64,000 nt of DNA, taken from NCBI RefSeq assembly GCF_002278135.3, contig NZ_CP029425.2:3882001-3946000 (forward strand), in the 5' to 3' direction. Each line of letters opens with the position of its first letter. Position 1 is the stretch's first letter. A program made the translations under genes and the position numbers. This DNA is from Bradyrhizobium ottawaense. Its GTDB lineage: Bacteria; Pseudomonadota; Alphaproteobacteria; Rhizobiales; Xanthobacteraceae. This document shows, one piece after another, positions 6,770 through 14,803 of the stretch. The notes below the pieces were generated by a model that saw only the letters and a program-made list of their open reading frames with translations, ran no database searches and was not told where the DNA came from.

Positions 6770-9169
6770 TCATGTTCGAGCCGGCACCGGAGGCGGTACG
6801 GCGGCGGCCACGGTGATGCGCCTTGCCGCTGCCAGCCGATCCTGTTCGGTCAGTTCCTGCCGCGCATAGATTGAAATCCTGCCACCGGGTACGCGCCACC
6901 GCCCGCCGCTGTCCCGGGCTTCCGGGTTCGTCACGGCGACGTAGCCACATTCAGCAAGGCGCTTCGGGATTGCTCGGCGAAGCTTCGCGTCCTCGAACAG
7001 CAACCGCAACTGACTGTCACCGGGCGTATGCGATCGGACCATTGCGAGCGTGAGTGCGTCCGGCTTGCCCATGCTTTCGATCACGTCGGACAGGTCGCCG
7101 CTCTCGGGGGCCACGCCGGCCGCGACCACCATGTGCCAGGCGGCTGTCTTTGGCGGGGGCGCCTTAGCGTTGAAGCCTGCCAGATCCAGATCGGCCAAGT
7201 AGTGCGCGACCGCTTCGTTCCCGCCGTTCTCGAACCACGCATTGATCTCGTCCCAATATGCCGGGGTGAAATCGTCCTGCGTTCGGGTCGACACGCAGAC
7301 GAAGTGCCGGCGGTCATCCGGAGCAAGGTACAGAGCATCGAGGTGGTTCGACGTCATGACCACCCCGCACACGTTCGCAGCAGCGTACTGCGGAACATGC
7401 TTGGTGTTGATCCGGTGCGCTTCCGGCGGGTTGGTGATTACGTCCTTGGTGGCGTCATAAAACCCGTATCGGGACTCGCCCCCGAGGTCGTGGGCTTCGT
7501 TAATCCGGAGGATGACCGACTGCAAATAGTCGTTCCATTCCGAATTGAAGAATGTTTTTGCGGTGATCTGCTTGAAGTTCTGCGGACCGATCGCGGTAAT
7601 GGCCGGCTTTAGGATGGTGTCTTTGCCGATGCCCTGCGAACCGATGAACACGAGCGCATGGTTCACCTTCTCGCCGGGCCGCTGCACGCGGTGCGCCAGC
7701 CACATCACGATGTGGTCGGCTTCGCCGGGATAGATCGCCTGAATATGGCTCAGCCATTTCGAGACGTCGCCCTCGATGCGCTCGACGTGGGGCGGGACGT
7801 AGCGATTGAACGTCCGGTCGCCGCGGCTGCGGATCCATCCGTCATTCGTCAGAACCTTGTCGTCGATAATCTTCGGTTCTCCGGGCGCCCAACCCATCGA
7901 CTTCACAAAACGATGCTGCGAAAGCCATGTGCTCGCGAGGGTGCCCGGGCCTTCGGTCTTCATGGCGTCTTTGACGCGGCCGATGTGCTTGTCGACGCTG
8001 GCGGAGTTGAATAGCTCGCCGGTGCGCTCATAGATCATTCTGCCCGACGGCAGATGCGCCCAATAGTCGGTCAGCGCGTTCGCCTGATCGATTGGCAGCT
8101 CCGGGTGATCCGGCAGCGGCCCGAGCGCGGCAGTTTGGTATTGCTCGCGCTCTCGCTTGTACCGTTCAATGATCTCCGCGGGGATCTGCACGGGGAGCGG
8201 AACAGGGCACTTCGGCGGCTGCGGGCACCCTAACACGCTCCCGAACATCCACGTTGCGTCGCGCTTCAACAGAGCCGGAAGCGTTTCGAGGTTCTCTCCC
8301 TCTGTCTTGAAGTCGGCAGGATTCCACCAGCGACGGGTGACTTGGTCGTGCCGGTCCTCCCAAGACATTGCCAGGAATGCTTTCAGGCCGTCTTCACCCG
8401 GGAAGCTCAGTTTGATCCGCTTGCCGATCGATATCCATTCATCGTTGCCGAGCGTCTCCGCTCCGCTTGTCCAGCGTTCCACCTTCTTGCCGATCCACCA
8501 CACAAGCTGATCGTAATGAATGCCGTCGTGCGACACGCCACCGACTGCATCGGGTACCGGCCCGGTGACTGAGGCGCCTTCGGCGCGCTTTAGAAGTGCG
8601 AAAAGCGGTGCTGTCTTCTCGCTGTAGGGAATGGGCGGAGGCGCATCGCCGGCAAGCAGGTACGGACAACCACCGAATGCCGAACCGGGCGCGACGTTGT
8701 ACGCGCGATTGCGGATCGAAATGCGCTCCCGATCTTCCTCCCCGGGCGCCAGCGTGCGGAAGTGGGAAACCTTAATGGATTCGTGTCCGCGATGTTTCTG
8801 CGGATCGAAATCGGCCGGGCATTGGAAAGCAAAATGCCAACCGCCGCTCGGGGAATGACAGTAGGGGTTAGGAAGGTCTATGCCGATCTCGGCGCACCAA
8901 GCGACAAACTGCGCCCACGCTTCGGCGCGATCGCCGTGGGCGTCGACATCGATCAGGATCAGGCGCGACAAGCAGGCGCTAATCCCGAGTTGGTGACCCT
9001 GTGCTCGCCAGGTGTGCCACTCTGCCGCGCTCGTCGTTGCGTCATAGAAGCCGTTTTCGCAAGCCGGCGTTTTGGTGTCGGCCCGGAGGGGAAACAGTGC
9101 CAAGCCGTTTTGCTGCGCATACTCGAAAAACGTTGCGATTTCGACGGGATTAGTGTATGAAATTTGCAT
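6770..9169 (-). CDS. Primase-polymerase / SF3 helicase replication protein
   Basis: This is a 799-residue multidomain replication protein. Residues about 10-180 form a bifunctional primase-polymerase domain with the ILIDVDAHGD metal motif (about 71-80) and SPSGGWHFAF (about 106-115). Residues about 218-305 resemble a PriCT-type linker domain. The C-terminal part is a D5/DUF5906-like SF3 helicase with Walker A GSQGIGKDT (510-518), a NEAHD acidic motif and a sensor-like MTSNH. Such proteins start and unwind their own origin in satellites, plasmids and phages (known). It probably acts on the repeat region just downstream. A long GC-rich frame supports an intact gene. Confidence 0.9.
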   Translation of the reverse strand: MQISYTNPVEIATFFEYAQQNGLALFPLRADTKTPACENGFYDATTSAAEWHTWRAQGHQLGISACLSRLILIDVDAHGDRAEAWAQFVAWCAEIGIDLPNPYCHSPSGGWHFAFQCPADFDPQKHRGHESIKVSHFRTLAPGEEDRERISIRNRAYNVAPGSAFGGCPYLLAGDAPPPIPYSEKTAPLFALLKRAEGASVTGPVPDAVGGVSHDGIHYDQLVWWIGKKVERWTSGAETLGNDEWISIGKRIKLSFPGEDGLKAFLAMSWEDRHDQVTRRWWNPADFKTEGENLETLPALLKRDATWMFGSVLGCPQPPKCPVPLPVQIPAEIIERYKREREQYQTAALGPLPDHPELPIDQANALTDYWAHLPSGRMIYERTGELFNSASVDKHIGRVKDAMKTEGPGTLASTWLSQHRFVKSMGWAPGEPKIIDDKVLTNDGWIRSRGDRTFNRYVPPHVERIEGDVSKWLSHIQAIYPGEADHIVMWLAHRVQRPGEKVNHALVFIGSQGIGKDTILKPAITAIGPQNFKQITAKTFFNSEWNDYLQSVILRINEAHDLGGESRYGFYDATKDVITNPPEAHRINTKHVPQYAAANVCGVVMTSNHLDALYLAPDDRRHFVCVSTRTQDDFTPAYWDEINAWFENGGNEAVAHYLADLDLAGFNAKAPPPKTAAWHMVVAAGVAPESGDLSDVIESMGKPDALTLAMVRSHTPGDSQLRLLFEDAKLRRAIPKRLAECGYVAVTNPEARDSGGRWRVPGGRISIYARQELTEQDRLAAARRITVAAAVPPPVPART

Positions 9170-9247
9170 CGATTGCGCCCTCCATCGGCGCGGTCAGGTG
9201 AATGCAGAGCCCGGCGCGTGCCACCGCGTTGGGCTCGTTTCATTTTG

Positions 9248-9475
9248 TCAGCGCCGCAACGCCGAAGGTGGCGGCGGATATTTCGGCGGGAGCGTCTTGG
9301 GTGACCAGGGCAACCGCTGCTCGCGGCAAAAGATCAGCCAGGACAGGTTTTCGGCCAGTTCTTTTGCCCGACGGTGCCAGTCGCCGGGTTCGCAGACGAT
9401 CTGCTTGCGATAAAGCTCGCAGTGACCGTGCAGCAGCTCGACTGCGTGCCCGATGGCGAGATCGATTTCGCTCAT
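9248..9475 (-). CDS. Hypothetical small protein
   Basis: This is a 75-residue protein with a helical first half (EIDLAIGHAVELLHGHCEL) and a proline-rich end. The family is not recognised. The start codon overlaps the stop of the cold-shock gene by ATGA (9472-9475) and the primase-helicase follows after about 80 bases, which places it in the same early replication operon. The overlap and lack of alternatives make it a probable real gene. Confidence 0.6.
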   Translation of the reverse strand: MSEIDLAIGHAVELLHGHCELYRKQIVCEPGDWHRRAKELAENLSWLIFCREQRLPWSPKTLPPKYPPPPSALRR

Positions 9476-9693
9476 CGGCCGATCACCTGCACGGCGACGG
9501 CTTTCGCCTGGCGTCCAACCGGCTTGCGATCATCGCGCAAGATTTCGTACTGGACGCGGTCGCCGACGACGATGGAATCGAAGTCGACAACGTTGCTCGC
9601 GTGAAAGAACAAGTCCGGGTCGCGCTCGGAATCGGGTCTCAGAAAGCCGAACCCGCGACTGTCATTGATGAATGTAATTCTTGCGGTGGGCAC
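9472..9693 (-). CDS. Cold-shock-domain protein
   Basis: This is a 73-residue single cold-shock domain. It shows the nucleic-acid-binding motifs SRGFGFL (RNP1-like, about 12-18) and DLFFHAS (RNP2-like, about 27-33), with the usual GDRVQYEI strand after them. CSD proteins bind single-stranded DNA or RNA. Here the gene is part of the element's own replication operon, upstream of the primase-helicase and overlapping the next small gene. A role in stabilising single strands or in anti-termination is an inference from this position. Confidence 0.85.
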   Translation of the reverse strand: MPTARITFINDSRGFGFLRPDSERDPDLFFHASNVVDFDSIVVGDRVQYEILRDDRKPVGRQAKAVAVQVIGR

Positions 9694-9724
9694 GTGTATT
9701 TTCCTTCTGCTGATGGTTGGCGCG

Positions 9725-9904
9725 CTACGAGCAGGTTGCCGGAGGTGACTCGTGCGCTGCCAGCCAATCGGCCGCCGCGGCCTCGCTGATGCGGGTGCAC
9801 TTCCCGATCTTGACTACACGTGGTCCTTTGCCTTCGGCGTGCAGTCGATAAAAGGTCGTGCGGCCGATTCGGTATCGCTGGCAGAATTCGTCGACAGTCA
9901 GCAT
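9725..9904 (-). CDS. AlpA/excisionase-like HTH protein
   Basis: This is a 59-residue MerR-superfamily helix-turn-helix protein. It opens MLTVDEFCQRYRIGRTTFYR and has the wing-like KIGKCTRIS before an ADWLA helix. The ATG at 9904 is chosen because AGGAG lies 7 bases upstream; the longer in-frame start would run through a terminator hairpin. Proteins of this type act as excisionases or as activators of integrase genes in P4-like elements (known). It heads the minus-strand replication genes. Confidence 0.8.
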   Translation of the reverse strand: MLTVDEFCQRYRIGRTTFYRLHAEGKGPRVVKIGKCTRISEAAAADWLAAHESPPATCS

Positions 9905-9929
9905 GGTTACACTCCTGTTTCCGAACGCA

Positions 9930-9965
9930 AAAAATCCCGCCGTAGGCAATCAAGCCTTTGGCGGG
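9930..9965 (-). terminator. Rho-independent terminator upstream of the AlpA-like gene
   Basis: CCCGCC..AGGC (9936-9947) pairs with GCCT..GGCGGG (9954-9965). Read on the minus strand, the hairpin is followed by ATTTTTTG. It would end transcripts from the two small genes at 10026-10468 shortly before the AlpA-like start at 9904, so that gene probably has its own promoter or is controlled by read-through. Confidence 0.75.
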
Positions 9966-10025
9966 TTCGTCACAGCGCAGATGATGCGCTGTAATTCCTA
10001 AGCGTTCGTTACTGTCCCTCGTCGT

Positions 10026-10223
10026 TCACGAGCCGTCCTTGTACAGACGACGAAAGCCCCACATGTCGAGACGTCCATGGTCTGGTGTGTTGATGTACTC
10101 AATTTCGACGTCGCTTCTTTCGAGATTTTCGGCCGTTGCAAGGGCCTCCGCAGCGGTATCCTTTTCGACCTCAAAGGACTTCTTGTCGTAGTCTCGATAG
10201 CGGCAACCGATTGTGAAAGTCAC
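10026..10223 (-). CDS. Hypothetical small protein
   Basis: The protein has 65 residues from a GTG at 10223. That start is preferred because AAGGAAG lies 5 bases upstream and because the longer frame would overlap the neighbouring gene almost entirely. The sequence MTFTIGCRYRDYDKKSFEV followed by an alanine-rich helix and WGFRRLYKDGS suggests a small alpha/beta fold. The family is unknown. The terminator at 9930-9965 lies downstream. Confidence 0.6.
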   Translation of the reverse strand: MTFTIGCRYRDYDKKSFEVEKDTAAEALATAENLERSDVEIEYINTPDHGRLDMWGFRRLYKDGS

Positions 10224-10252
10224 AATGTTCTTCCTTGCAATGGTCGTTGACG

Positions 10253-10468
10253 CTACTCGCCACACACGGCCGGCAAGCGACTCCCGGGATAGCTCGCCAG
10301 CATCCGGATCTGATTTGCCGGGATGCCAAGCCCGAACAAAGTGGCCATTAAGTCCCGCTGGCTTCCGCCGCGGGTGAAGGCGTCGAGCGCGTCGTCGTAC
10401 TTGTCCAAATCGGCGATAGTGCGCAGCGCAACGCAGCCAGGATGCCTGGCGCGGATGGTGTCGAGCAT
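10253..10468 (-). CDS. Hypothetical small protein
   Basis: The protein has 71 residues from the ATG at 10468. It looks wholly helical: IRARHPGCVALRTIADLDKYDD, then FTRGGSQRDLMATLFGLG with a sequence compatible with a helix-turn-helix, then ANQIRMLASYPG. A purine-rich stretch lies about 10 bases upstream. The family is not recognised. It is the first gene of the leftward transcript and faces away from the cargo cassette at 10583. Confidence 0.6.
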   Translation of the reverse strand: MLDTIRARHPGCVALRTIADLDKYDDALDAFTRGGSQRDLMATLFGLGIPANQIRMLASYPGSRLPAVCGE

Positions 10469-10582
10469 GTGATGCAAGCCCCTTTGTGAATCCCCACAGC
10501 ATGGAACCACAGCAGCCGCAGCGAGTCAATAGAAATTCGGATTTATGTAAATTGTCAACGCGCCTTTACTGCGGAAGACCTC

Positions 10583-10765
10583 GTGTTTCCGAATGTAAGC
10601 CCGGTCGAAATTTCTGGATTGAAGACGAGTTGCAACCAAAAACTGTGCAAACATACGTTGGTTATGCAGGCTGCAGATGACGATGGACACCGTGTGGTCA
10701 TATGGTTCCCGAGTGACGACCACGCGAAGGCGTTGGAGGCGATCGCCAAGGAGTTGTTATCGTGA
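10583..10765 (+). CDS. Hypothetical small protein (second cargo cassette, gene 1)
   Basis: The protein has 60 residues from a GTG at 10583 with GGAAG upstream. It contains a short helix-strand pattern (DDGHRVVIWFPSDDHAKAL) and ends EAIAKELLS. The gene is on the strand opposite to the phage-type genes and overlaps the next gene by GTGA (10762-10765), which supports it as a real, coupled gene. The family is unknown. Confidence 0.55.
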   Translation: MFPNVSPVEISGLKTSCNQKLCKHTLVMQAADDDGHRVVIWFPSDDHAKALEAIAKELLS

Positions 10766-11616
10766 AATCGGCTGACTGGCTCCCTTGGATTTCATTGGCA
10801 ATCAACTTTGCGACCGTCCTCGCTATCTTTATTGCCCGCAATTGGCTCAGGGCTCGCTTGGAGAAGGGGGTGCAACACGGATTCGATCGCAAAATCGAAC
10901 AAATGCGCGCGGAGTTGCGGCAAAGTGAAGAGCGCCTCAAAAGCGGTCTGCGAGATCGCGAGACCGAGATTGCGAGCTTACGCAGCACGTTGCTAAGTGG
11001 AAGTGCCGGCCGGCAGGCAATGCTAGACAAGCGTCGCTTTGAAGCGGTCGAGCGCATATGGACAGCCGTCAATGATATGGCCCCGCTAATCATGCTCTCC
11101 GGAATGATGGCGGTCGTAAACGTTATCGAAGTTGAGAAGGAAATCCGCGACCCAAAGATGAAACAGTTCCTCGGGATAATCGGAAGAAGCGCGCCATCCG
11201 ACCCAACTCAGTTGAAGAATGTGGCAAGGGACGAACAGCCCTTTGTTCCAGAGTTGGCATGGGCCTACTTTAGCGCCTATTCATCCATCCTATACGGCAA
11301 TCTCATGACATTTAAGGCCTTAGAGAATGGCGTGGAGCCGACGAGAATTCTCAAAAAGGACGCTAACAAAAACATTCTAAAAGCGGCTCTCCCACATCAG
11401 AGCCAATGGATCGATCAGACCGAACCGCAGATGTACCATTTTCTATTGGAGGAATTGCAGGGCAATCTCCTCAAAGAATTGCGAAAAATACTAGACGGCG
11501 CGGACGCCAGCAAAGCTGAAATTGAAAAGGCTCGGCAGATCTTGGACGCTGTTAAGCGAAGCGAGGCAGGAAACATCGAAGTCGCCGCCGCCATGGGGCA
11601 CACCGTTGGCACCTGA
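10762..11616 (+). CDS. Membrane-anchored coiled-coil protein (second cargo cassette, gene 2)
   Basis: This is a 284-residue protein with a GTG start coupled to the gene before it. Residues about 6-27 form one membrane helix (WLPWISLAINFATVLAIFIA), followed by a charged coiled coil (about 30-75, with EQMRAELRQSEERLKSGL). The remaining domain is mostly helical and begins KRRFEAVERIWTAVNDMAP. No enzyme motif is seen. The N-in single-anchor plus coiled-coil layout suits a membrane-tethered sensor or scaffold. The family is not recognised. Its A/T-richer composition and opposite strand indicate separately acquired cargo. Confidence 0.72.
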   Translation: MKSADWLPWISLAINFATVLAIFIARNWLRARLEKGVQHGFDRKIEQMRAELRQSEERLKSGLRDRETEIASLRSTLLSGSAGRQAMLDKRRFEAVERIWTAVNDMAPLIMLSGMMAVVNVIEVEKEIRDPKMKQFLGIIGRSAPSDPTQLKNVARDEQPFVPELAWAYFSAYSSILYGNLMTFKALENGVEPTRILKKDANKNILKAALPHQSQWIDQTEPQMYHFLLEELQGNLLKELRKILDGADASKAEIEKARQILDAVKRSEAGNIEVAAAMGHTVGT

Positions 11617-11672
11617 AACCCTAGTGTTCGATTGCCCGTCGCGGTGCGGGCGGCGAGTTGAAGGAGACGCAT

Positions 11673-12146
11673 TTGGACGAGCGACCATCGCCAAAGGCTA
11701 CGCGAGCAAACCAAGAGTTTTTCGATATCTTGGCGGGTGACATTTTCGCGCGCCTCTACCATGCCTTTCCGGCGCCCACCGACTTGATTCCGGACGGAAT
11801 TATTCCGGCGCTCGGTGGACAAGAGGAAATTGACGACAATCCGGAGCGCATGCAAGCGCTGTACGGGCACACCGTCCAATGGCTTTCCGATGAAGGATAT
11901 CTGAGGTTTGGGCAAGCTGCTCATCAGGACGAGGACGACAGTGTAGCATTCTTTGATGTGGTGCTCACTTCGAAGGGCCTGGAAGCTCTCCGCAAAACAC
12001 CAGGTTCATTGACGGGACCCGGGGAGACCCTTGGCGAAAAGATCGAGGAGACCGCCAAAGACATAAGTTCAGACGCAGCGAAAGACCTGATGAAGCAACT
12101 TATTCCCCTAGCGCTAGGCTGGATCAAAGGAATGAGCGGCCTTTGA
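11673..12146 (+). CDS. Winged-helix-like protein with C-terminal helix (second cargo cassette, gene 3)
   Basis: The protein has 157 residues from a TTG at 11673 with AAGGAG 6 bases upstream; the in-frame TTG at 11658 lacks a site. The centre (YGHTVQWLSDEGYLRFG, then FFDVVLTSKGLEALRKTP) has the pattern of a winged helix. The tail is an amphipathic helix followed by the hydrophobic LIPLALGWIKGM, which could insert in a membrane. No family is recognised. It ends about 40 bases before the convergent tail-fibre gene. It probably works with the membrane coiled-coil protein upstream (inference). Confidence 0.65.
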   Translation: MDERPSPKATRANQEFFDILAGDIFARLYHAFPAPTDLIPDGIIPALGGQEEIDDNPERMQALYGHTVQWLSDEGYLRFGQAAHQDEDDSVAFFDVVLTSKGLEALRKTPGSLTGPGETLGEKIEETAKDISSDAAKDLMKQLIPLALGWIKGMSGL

Positions 12147-12187
12147 TCGCCCTGAGCCGTCGCCATTTGATCGTCGCGGCGGCTCGT

Positions 12188-13579
12188 CTATCCAACTGTC
12201 GCCAGCGCCCTAAGGCCATAGACAGCCGAAGCTGTGCCGCCTCCAATGGCCCGCAGGCCGAACGACACGTAGTGATATCCGTCCGCTCCTGCCTTTTGAT
12301 TCATCATGCCTGATGCAGGAATGCGGAGCGTTGCCCCGGTCGGGTTGACGTCCCAATTGTCCCCGACCACGCCGTCGAAGAACATCGCGAACCCGCAGGC
12401 ACCCGTGCTCGTGTAGTTGGTCAATGTTCCCGTGATTTTCGCGTCGACAACCTCGTCCGCCCAGGCAACGAATTCAGCCTTGGAAACCGCTTTCTCGGTG
12501 TAATTGCTCGTTCCGGTGTCGGTTGAAACTCCGTCGACCGCGCCAGTCACATCGCGGCGACCGCGATTGAACCACGACGCAACGAAGCGCTGCGACGCCG
12601 TGTCCGCGAACGCAGGTCCAGTGATGACGCGGACTTGACCGACGAGCGAACGCGCATCGTCGCCGCTCTTGATCTCGGTGCCCTCGTTGCCGCTGGTTGT
12701 CGAGGTTGCGTGTGCTGTCGTTGACGCTTCGAGGGCGTTGACCACGCCACCCGATTGCGTCGCATAGATGAAATAGGTCGTCCCCGGCGTGAGGCCAGTA
12801 GGCGCCAACGATACGCCCGCGTTCGGGACCGAGCAGACTTGGCCGTTAATTCTGATCGCCTTGCCGTTGAACTGTTGCAGGACGACATTCGAACCGGACT
12901 TGACCAGCTTGCATTGCCCCGTTGCGCCGGCACCGGCCGCGCCCGTGGCACCGGTGGATCCTGTGGTGCCGGTATCACCCTTGCTCGCCAGGAGCTGCCA
13001 GTAGGTCGTATTCGGCGCGGCCTGACCAGAGCCGGGTGTTGCATTGATCCAGATATAGGACGACCCGGCGTCGGTCATGACGTCGCCATAGGAATAAACC
13101 GTGGCGTTGTCGTAGGCCCCTGTGAAGTTGAACCCCTTGTAGATGCCGAGGAAGGTCCACACGCCCCCGCTCATCACCCAGACTTTGCCGGTCGACGGCT
13201 GGATCGCGGTCTGATCTTCCTCGCCGAGCGAGGGATCCGGCACGGTCTCGTCATCGCCGACGACGACCGGAATCTCACGCGCATTGAGCGCAGTGACCAG
13301 CTTGCCGACGGTCGACATCGCTTCGGAGCCAGCGAAACGCTGCGGCGAGACCTGCCAGATCTTGTAGGCCGCGCCGGAAACAGCGCCGCCGCCCCAGGGC
13401 GGGATAACCAGATGCGTGGCGTCGGTGACGTCAGTGATGACCGACTGAAAGTTGCCGATTTGGAGAATGTCGCCGGGCTTGACACTGCCGTCATTCCAGA
13501 TCGTGCCGGAGCCCGTCGCCGTCGTTCCGCCAGCGGAGACGGAGACGGTGCCGGTCGAGTATGAGGATAGTGCGGTCAT
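12188..13579 (-). CDS. Phage tail fibre protein with collagen-like segment
   Basis: This is a 463-residue protein. The N-terminal part (TGTVSVSAGGTTATGSGT, then PGDILQIGNFQSVITDV) resembles the particle-attachment region of tail fibres. A short collagen-like run of GxT/GxA repeats (GDTGTTGSTGATGAAGAG) lies near residue 205, and a beta-rich C-terminal half would bind the receptor. It is the last gene of the leftward tail block and overlaps the gene before it by ATGA (13576-13579). A fibre gene on an element with no capsid genes could alter the host range of borrowed particles (speculation). Confidence 0.75.
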   Translation of the reverse strand: MTALSSYSTGTVSVSAGGTTATGSGTIWNDGSVKPGDILQIGNFQSVITDVTDATHLVIPPWGGGAVSGAAYKIWQVSPQRFAGSEAMSTVGKLVTALNAREIPVVVGDDETVPDPSLGEEDQTAIQPSTGKVWVMSGGVWTFLGIYKGFNFTGAYDNATVYSYGDVMTDAGSSYIWINATPGSGQAAPNTTYWQLLASKGDTGTTGSTGATGAAGAGATGQCKLVKSGSNVVLQQFNGKAIRINGQVCSVPNAGVSLAPTGLTPGTTYFIYATQSGGVVNALEASTTAHATSTTSGNEGTEIKSGDDARSLVGQVRVITGPAFADTASQRFVASWFNRGRRDVTGAVDGVSTDTGTSNYTEKAVSKAEFVAWADEVVDAKITGTLTNYTSTGACGFAMFFDGVVGDNWDVNPTGATLRIPASGMMNQKAGADGYHYVSFGLRAIGGGTASAVYGLRALATVG

Positions 13580-13749
13580 CGAGATTTTTCCCTTGCTTCA
13601 AGAATTGCGTTCGCTTCCGCGCTTGGAAGCCACACGCCGTCGACCTTCTGCCAGGTCTTGCCGGTGGATGGCTGGAAGGCGACCAGACCGATTGCGTCGG
13701 CCGGCGGCTCGGTAAGTTCAGGCGGAAGGTTGTGCAGTTCGATTTTCAT
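13576..13749 (-). CDS. Small tail-associated protein
   Basis: The protein has 57 residues from the ATG at 13749, which has GAGGAG upstream; an alternative ATG at 13764 overlaps the stop of the gene before it. The segment VAFQPSTGKTWQKVDGVWLP is nearly repeated in the fibre protein downstream (AIQPSTGKVWVMSGGVWTF), which suggests a shared structural module. It is coupled to the fibre gene by an ATGA overlap. A short chaperone or fibre-base protein is possible. Confidence 0.6.
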   Translation of the reverse strand: MKIELHNLPPELTEPPADAIGLVAFQPSTGKTWQKVDGVWLPSAEANAILEAREKSR

Positions 13750-13760
13750 AGCGACGCTCC

Positions 13761-13916
13761 TCATTCGTTGTGCTCGCGATCAGGCCATTTCCACCGGCTC
13801 CATTCGGCATCCGCACCGAGGGAGTCGAAATCTTGGTCGAGTATCGTCGCATCGACCGGAGGCGCCACGGGCGGTTGCTCGCTCCGATCCCGCCGCTGAT
13901 TACGGTCGGGAATCAT
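13761..13916 (-). CDS. Small hypothetical protein (51 residues)
   Basis: This frame begins MIPDRNQRRDRSEQPPVAPP and ends WSRWKWPDREHNE. It overlaps the tape-measure stop by ATGA (13913-13916) and its own stop overlaps an ATG at 13764, so it exactly fills the gap in a chain of coupled genes. GGCGGGAG lies upstream of the start. The tryptophan-rich, short, polar protein has no recognised family, but size and position after a tape-measure gene recall small tail-assembly proteins. Confidence 0.6.
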   Translation of the reverse strand: MIPDRNQRRDRSEQPPVAPPVDATILDQDFDSLGADAEWSRWKWPDREHNE

Positions 13917-14800
13917 ATCTCCCGCCTCTTTTTGGCCATGTGGAAAATACGTACGGTATCAGCGTGGCGGGCGGCGCGGTCGCGGGCCAATTCCTCGCGC
14001 AGTTGCAGAACCGTTTCTTGCGAGGCGCCTTCGCCGATGCTGATCTGCCGGTTGTCCTGCATGACCACGGCGGGGCTGCTGTTGCCGGCGGCGCGGCTCA
14101 TGTGTCCAACCAAGCCGCCATCCGCATAACCGCGCAGGCTGTCCAGATTGGCGACGCCAACGCGACGCACGGTGACCGCGTCCATGACGTATTCGCCCTT
14201 GTGAACGATACCGGCCGGTTCGAATTTGCCACCGGAGCCAGTGAAGCCGCCATTGGCGAACATGGGGAACGACAGGCCACCAGTGCCGGCCCCGAGTTCC
14301 GAGCCCGACCAAGTTGGGACGCTCCCCGAACCCGCGCCGCCGCCGATCCCAAACAGTGAACCGATGCCGCTCGATGAGCCACCAAAGGCGCTTGCCCACA
14401 ATTTGTCGGCCGCCATCGACACGAGCTTGTCACTGATCTTGCCGAGGGCATCGAGGCCGGAGGATTTGAAAGCATCCCAGGCGCTCGCGCCGCCGCGGAT
14501 CTGCTGGCCGAAGCTCGTGAAGAACCCGCGGTTCACGCTCATTCCCTCGACCATGAGCGAGTCGAGTTGCTTGCGTGCATTGCCAGCGTCGTTCAAGGCT
14601 TGCTGAAGTTGGGGCAGAGCGGCGCCCGCAACCTTCGCCTGGTCCCCAAGGTCTTCCATCTGGCGCGCGCTGCGATTCAGGGCCGCCGCAAATTCGTTCG
14701 GATTCTTTGGATCAAATAGACCCTGCTCTTGCCACATGCGAAGCTGATCCCCAGCCGCCTTTGTGGCGTCACCCATGCGGAAAATGCCGATCTGCGCCAT
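13913..14800 (-). CDS. Tail tape-measure-like protein, C-terminal type, short
   Basis: The protein has 295 residues. The region FANGGFTGSGGKFEPAGIVH, followed by KGEYVMDA and the YADGG repeat, is the hallmark C-terminal domain of lambda-type tape-measure proteins. The N-terminal third is helical (RSARQMEDLGDQAKVAGAAL) and the centre is glycine-rich. Real tape-measure proteins usually exceed 600 residues because their length sets tail length. This one retains only the C-terminal kind of domain, so it is truncated, or it serves a different role such as a tail-tip adaptor. Confidence 0.7.
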   Translation of the reverse strand: MAQIGIFRMGDATKAAGDQLRMWQEQGLFDPKNPNEFAAALNRSARQMEDLGDQAKVAGAALPQLQQALNDAGNARKQLDSLMVEGMSVNRGFFTSFGQQIRGGASAWDAFKSSGLDALGKISDKLVSMAADKLWASAFGGSSSGIGSLFGIGGGAGSGSVPTWSGSELGAGTGGLSFPMFANGGFTGSGGKFEPAGIVHKGEYVMDAVTVRRVGVANLDSLRGYADGGLVGHMSRAAGNSSPAVVMQDNRQISIGEGASQETVLQLREELARDRAARHADTVRIFHMAKKRREI

Positions 14801-14803
14801 GGT

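Noticed and set aside
6550..6816. 88-codon plus-strand frame in the origin-like region
   Set aside because: It runs across the inverted repeats and into the primase-helicase gene; the translation is not protein-like.
10224..10529. Upstream extension of the gene at 10026 into a 167-codon frame
   Set aside because: It would overlap the better-supported gene at 10253-10468; a GTG with a good ribosome site at 10223 explains the conserved-looking part.
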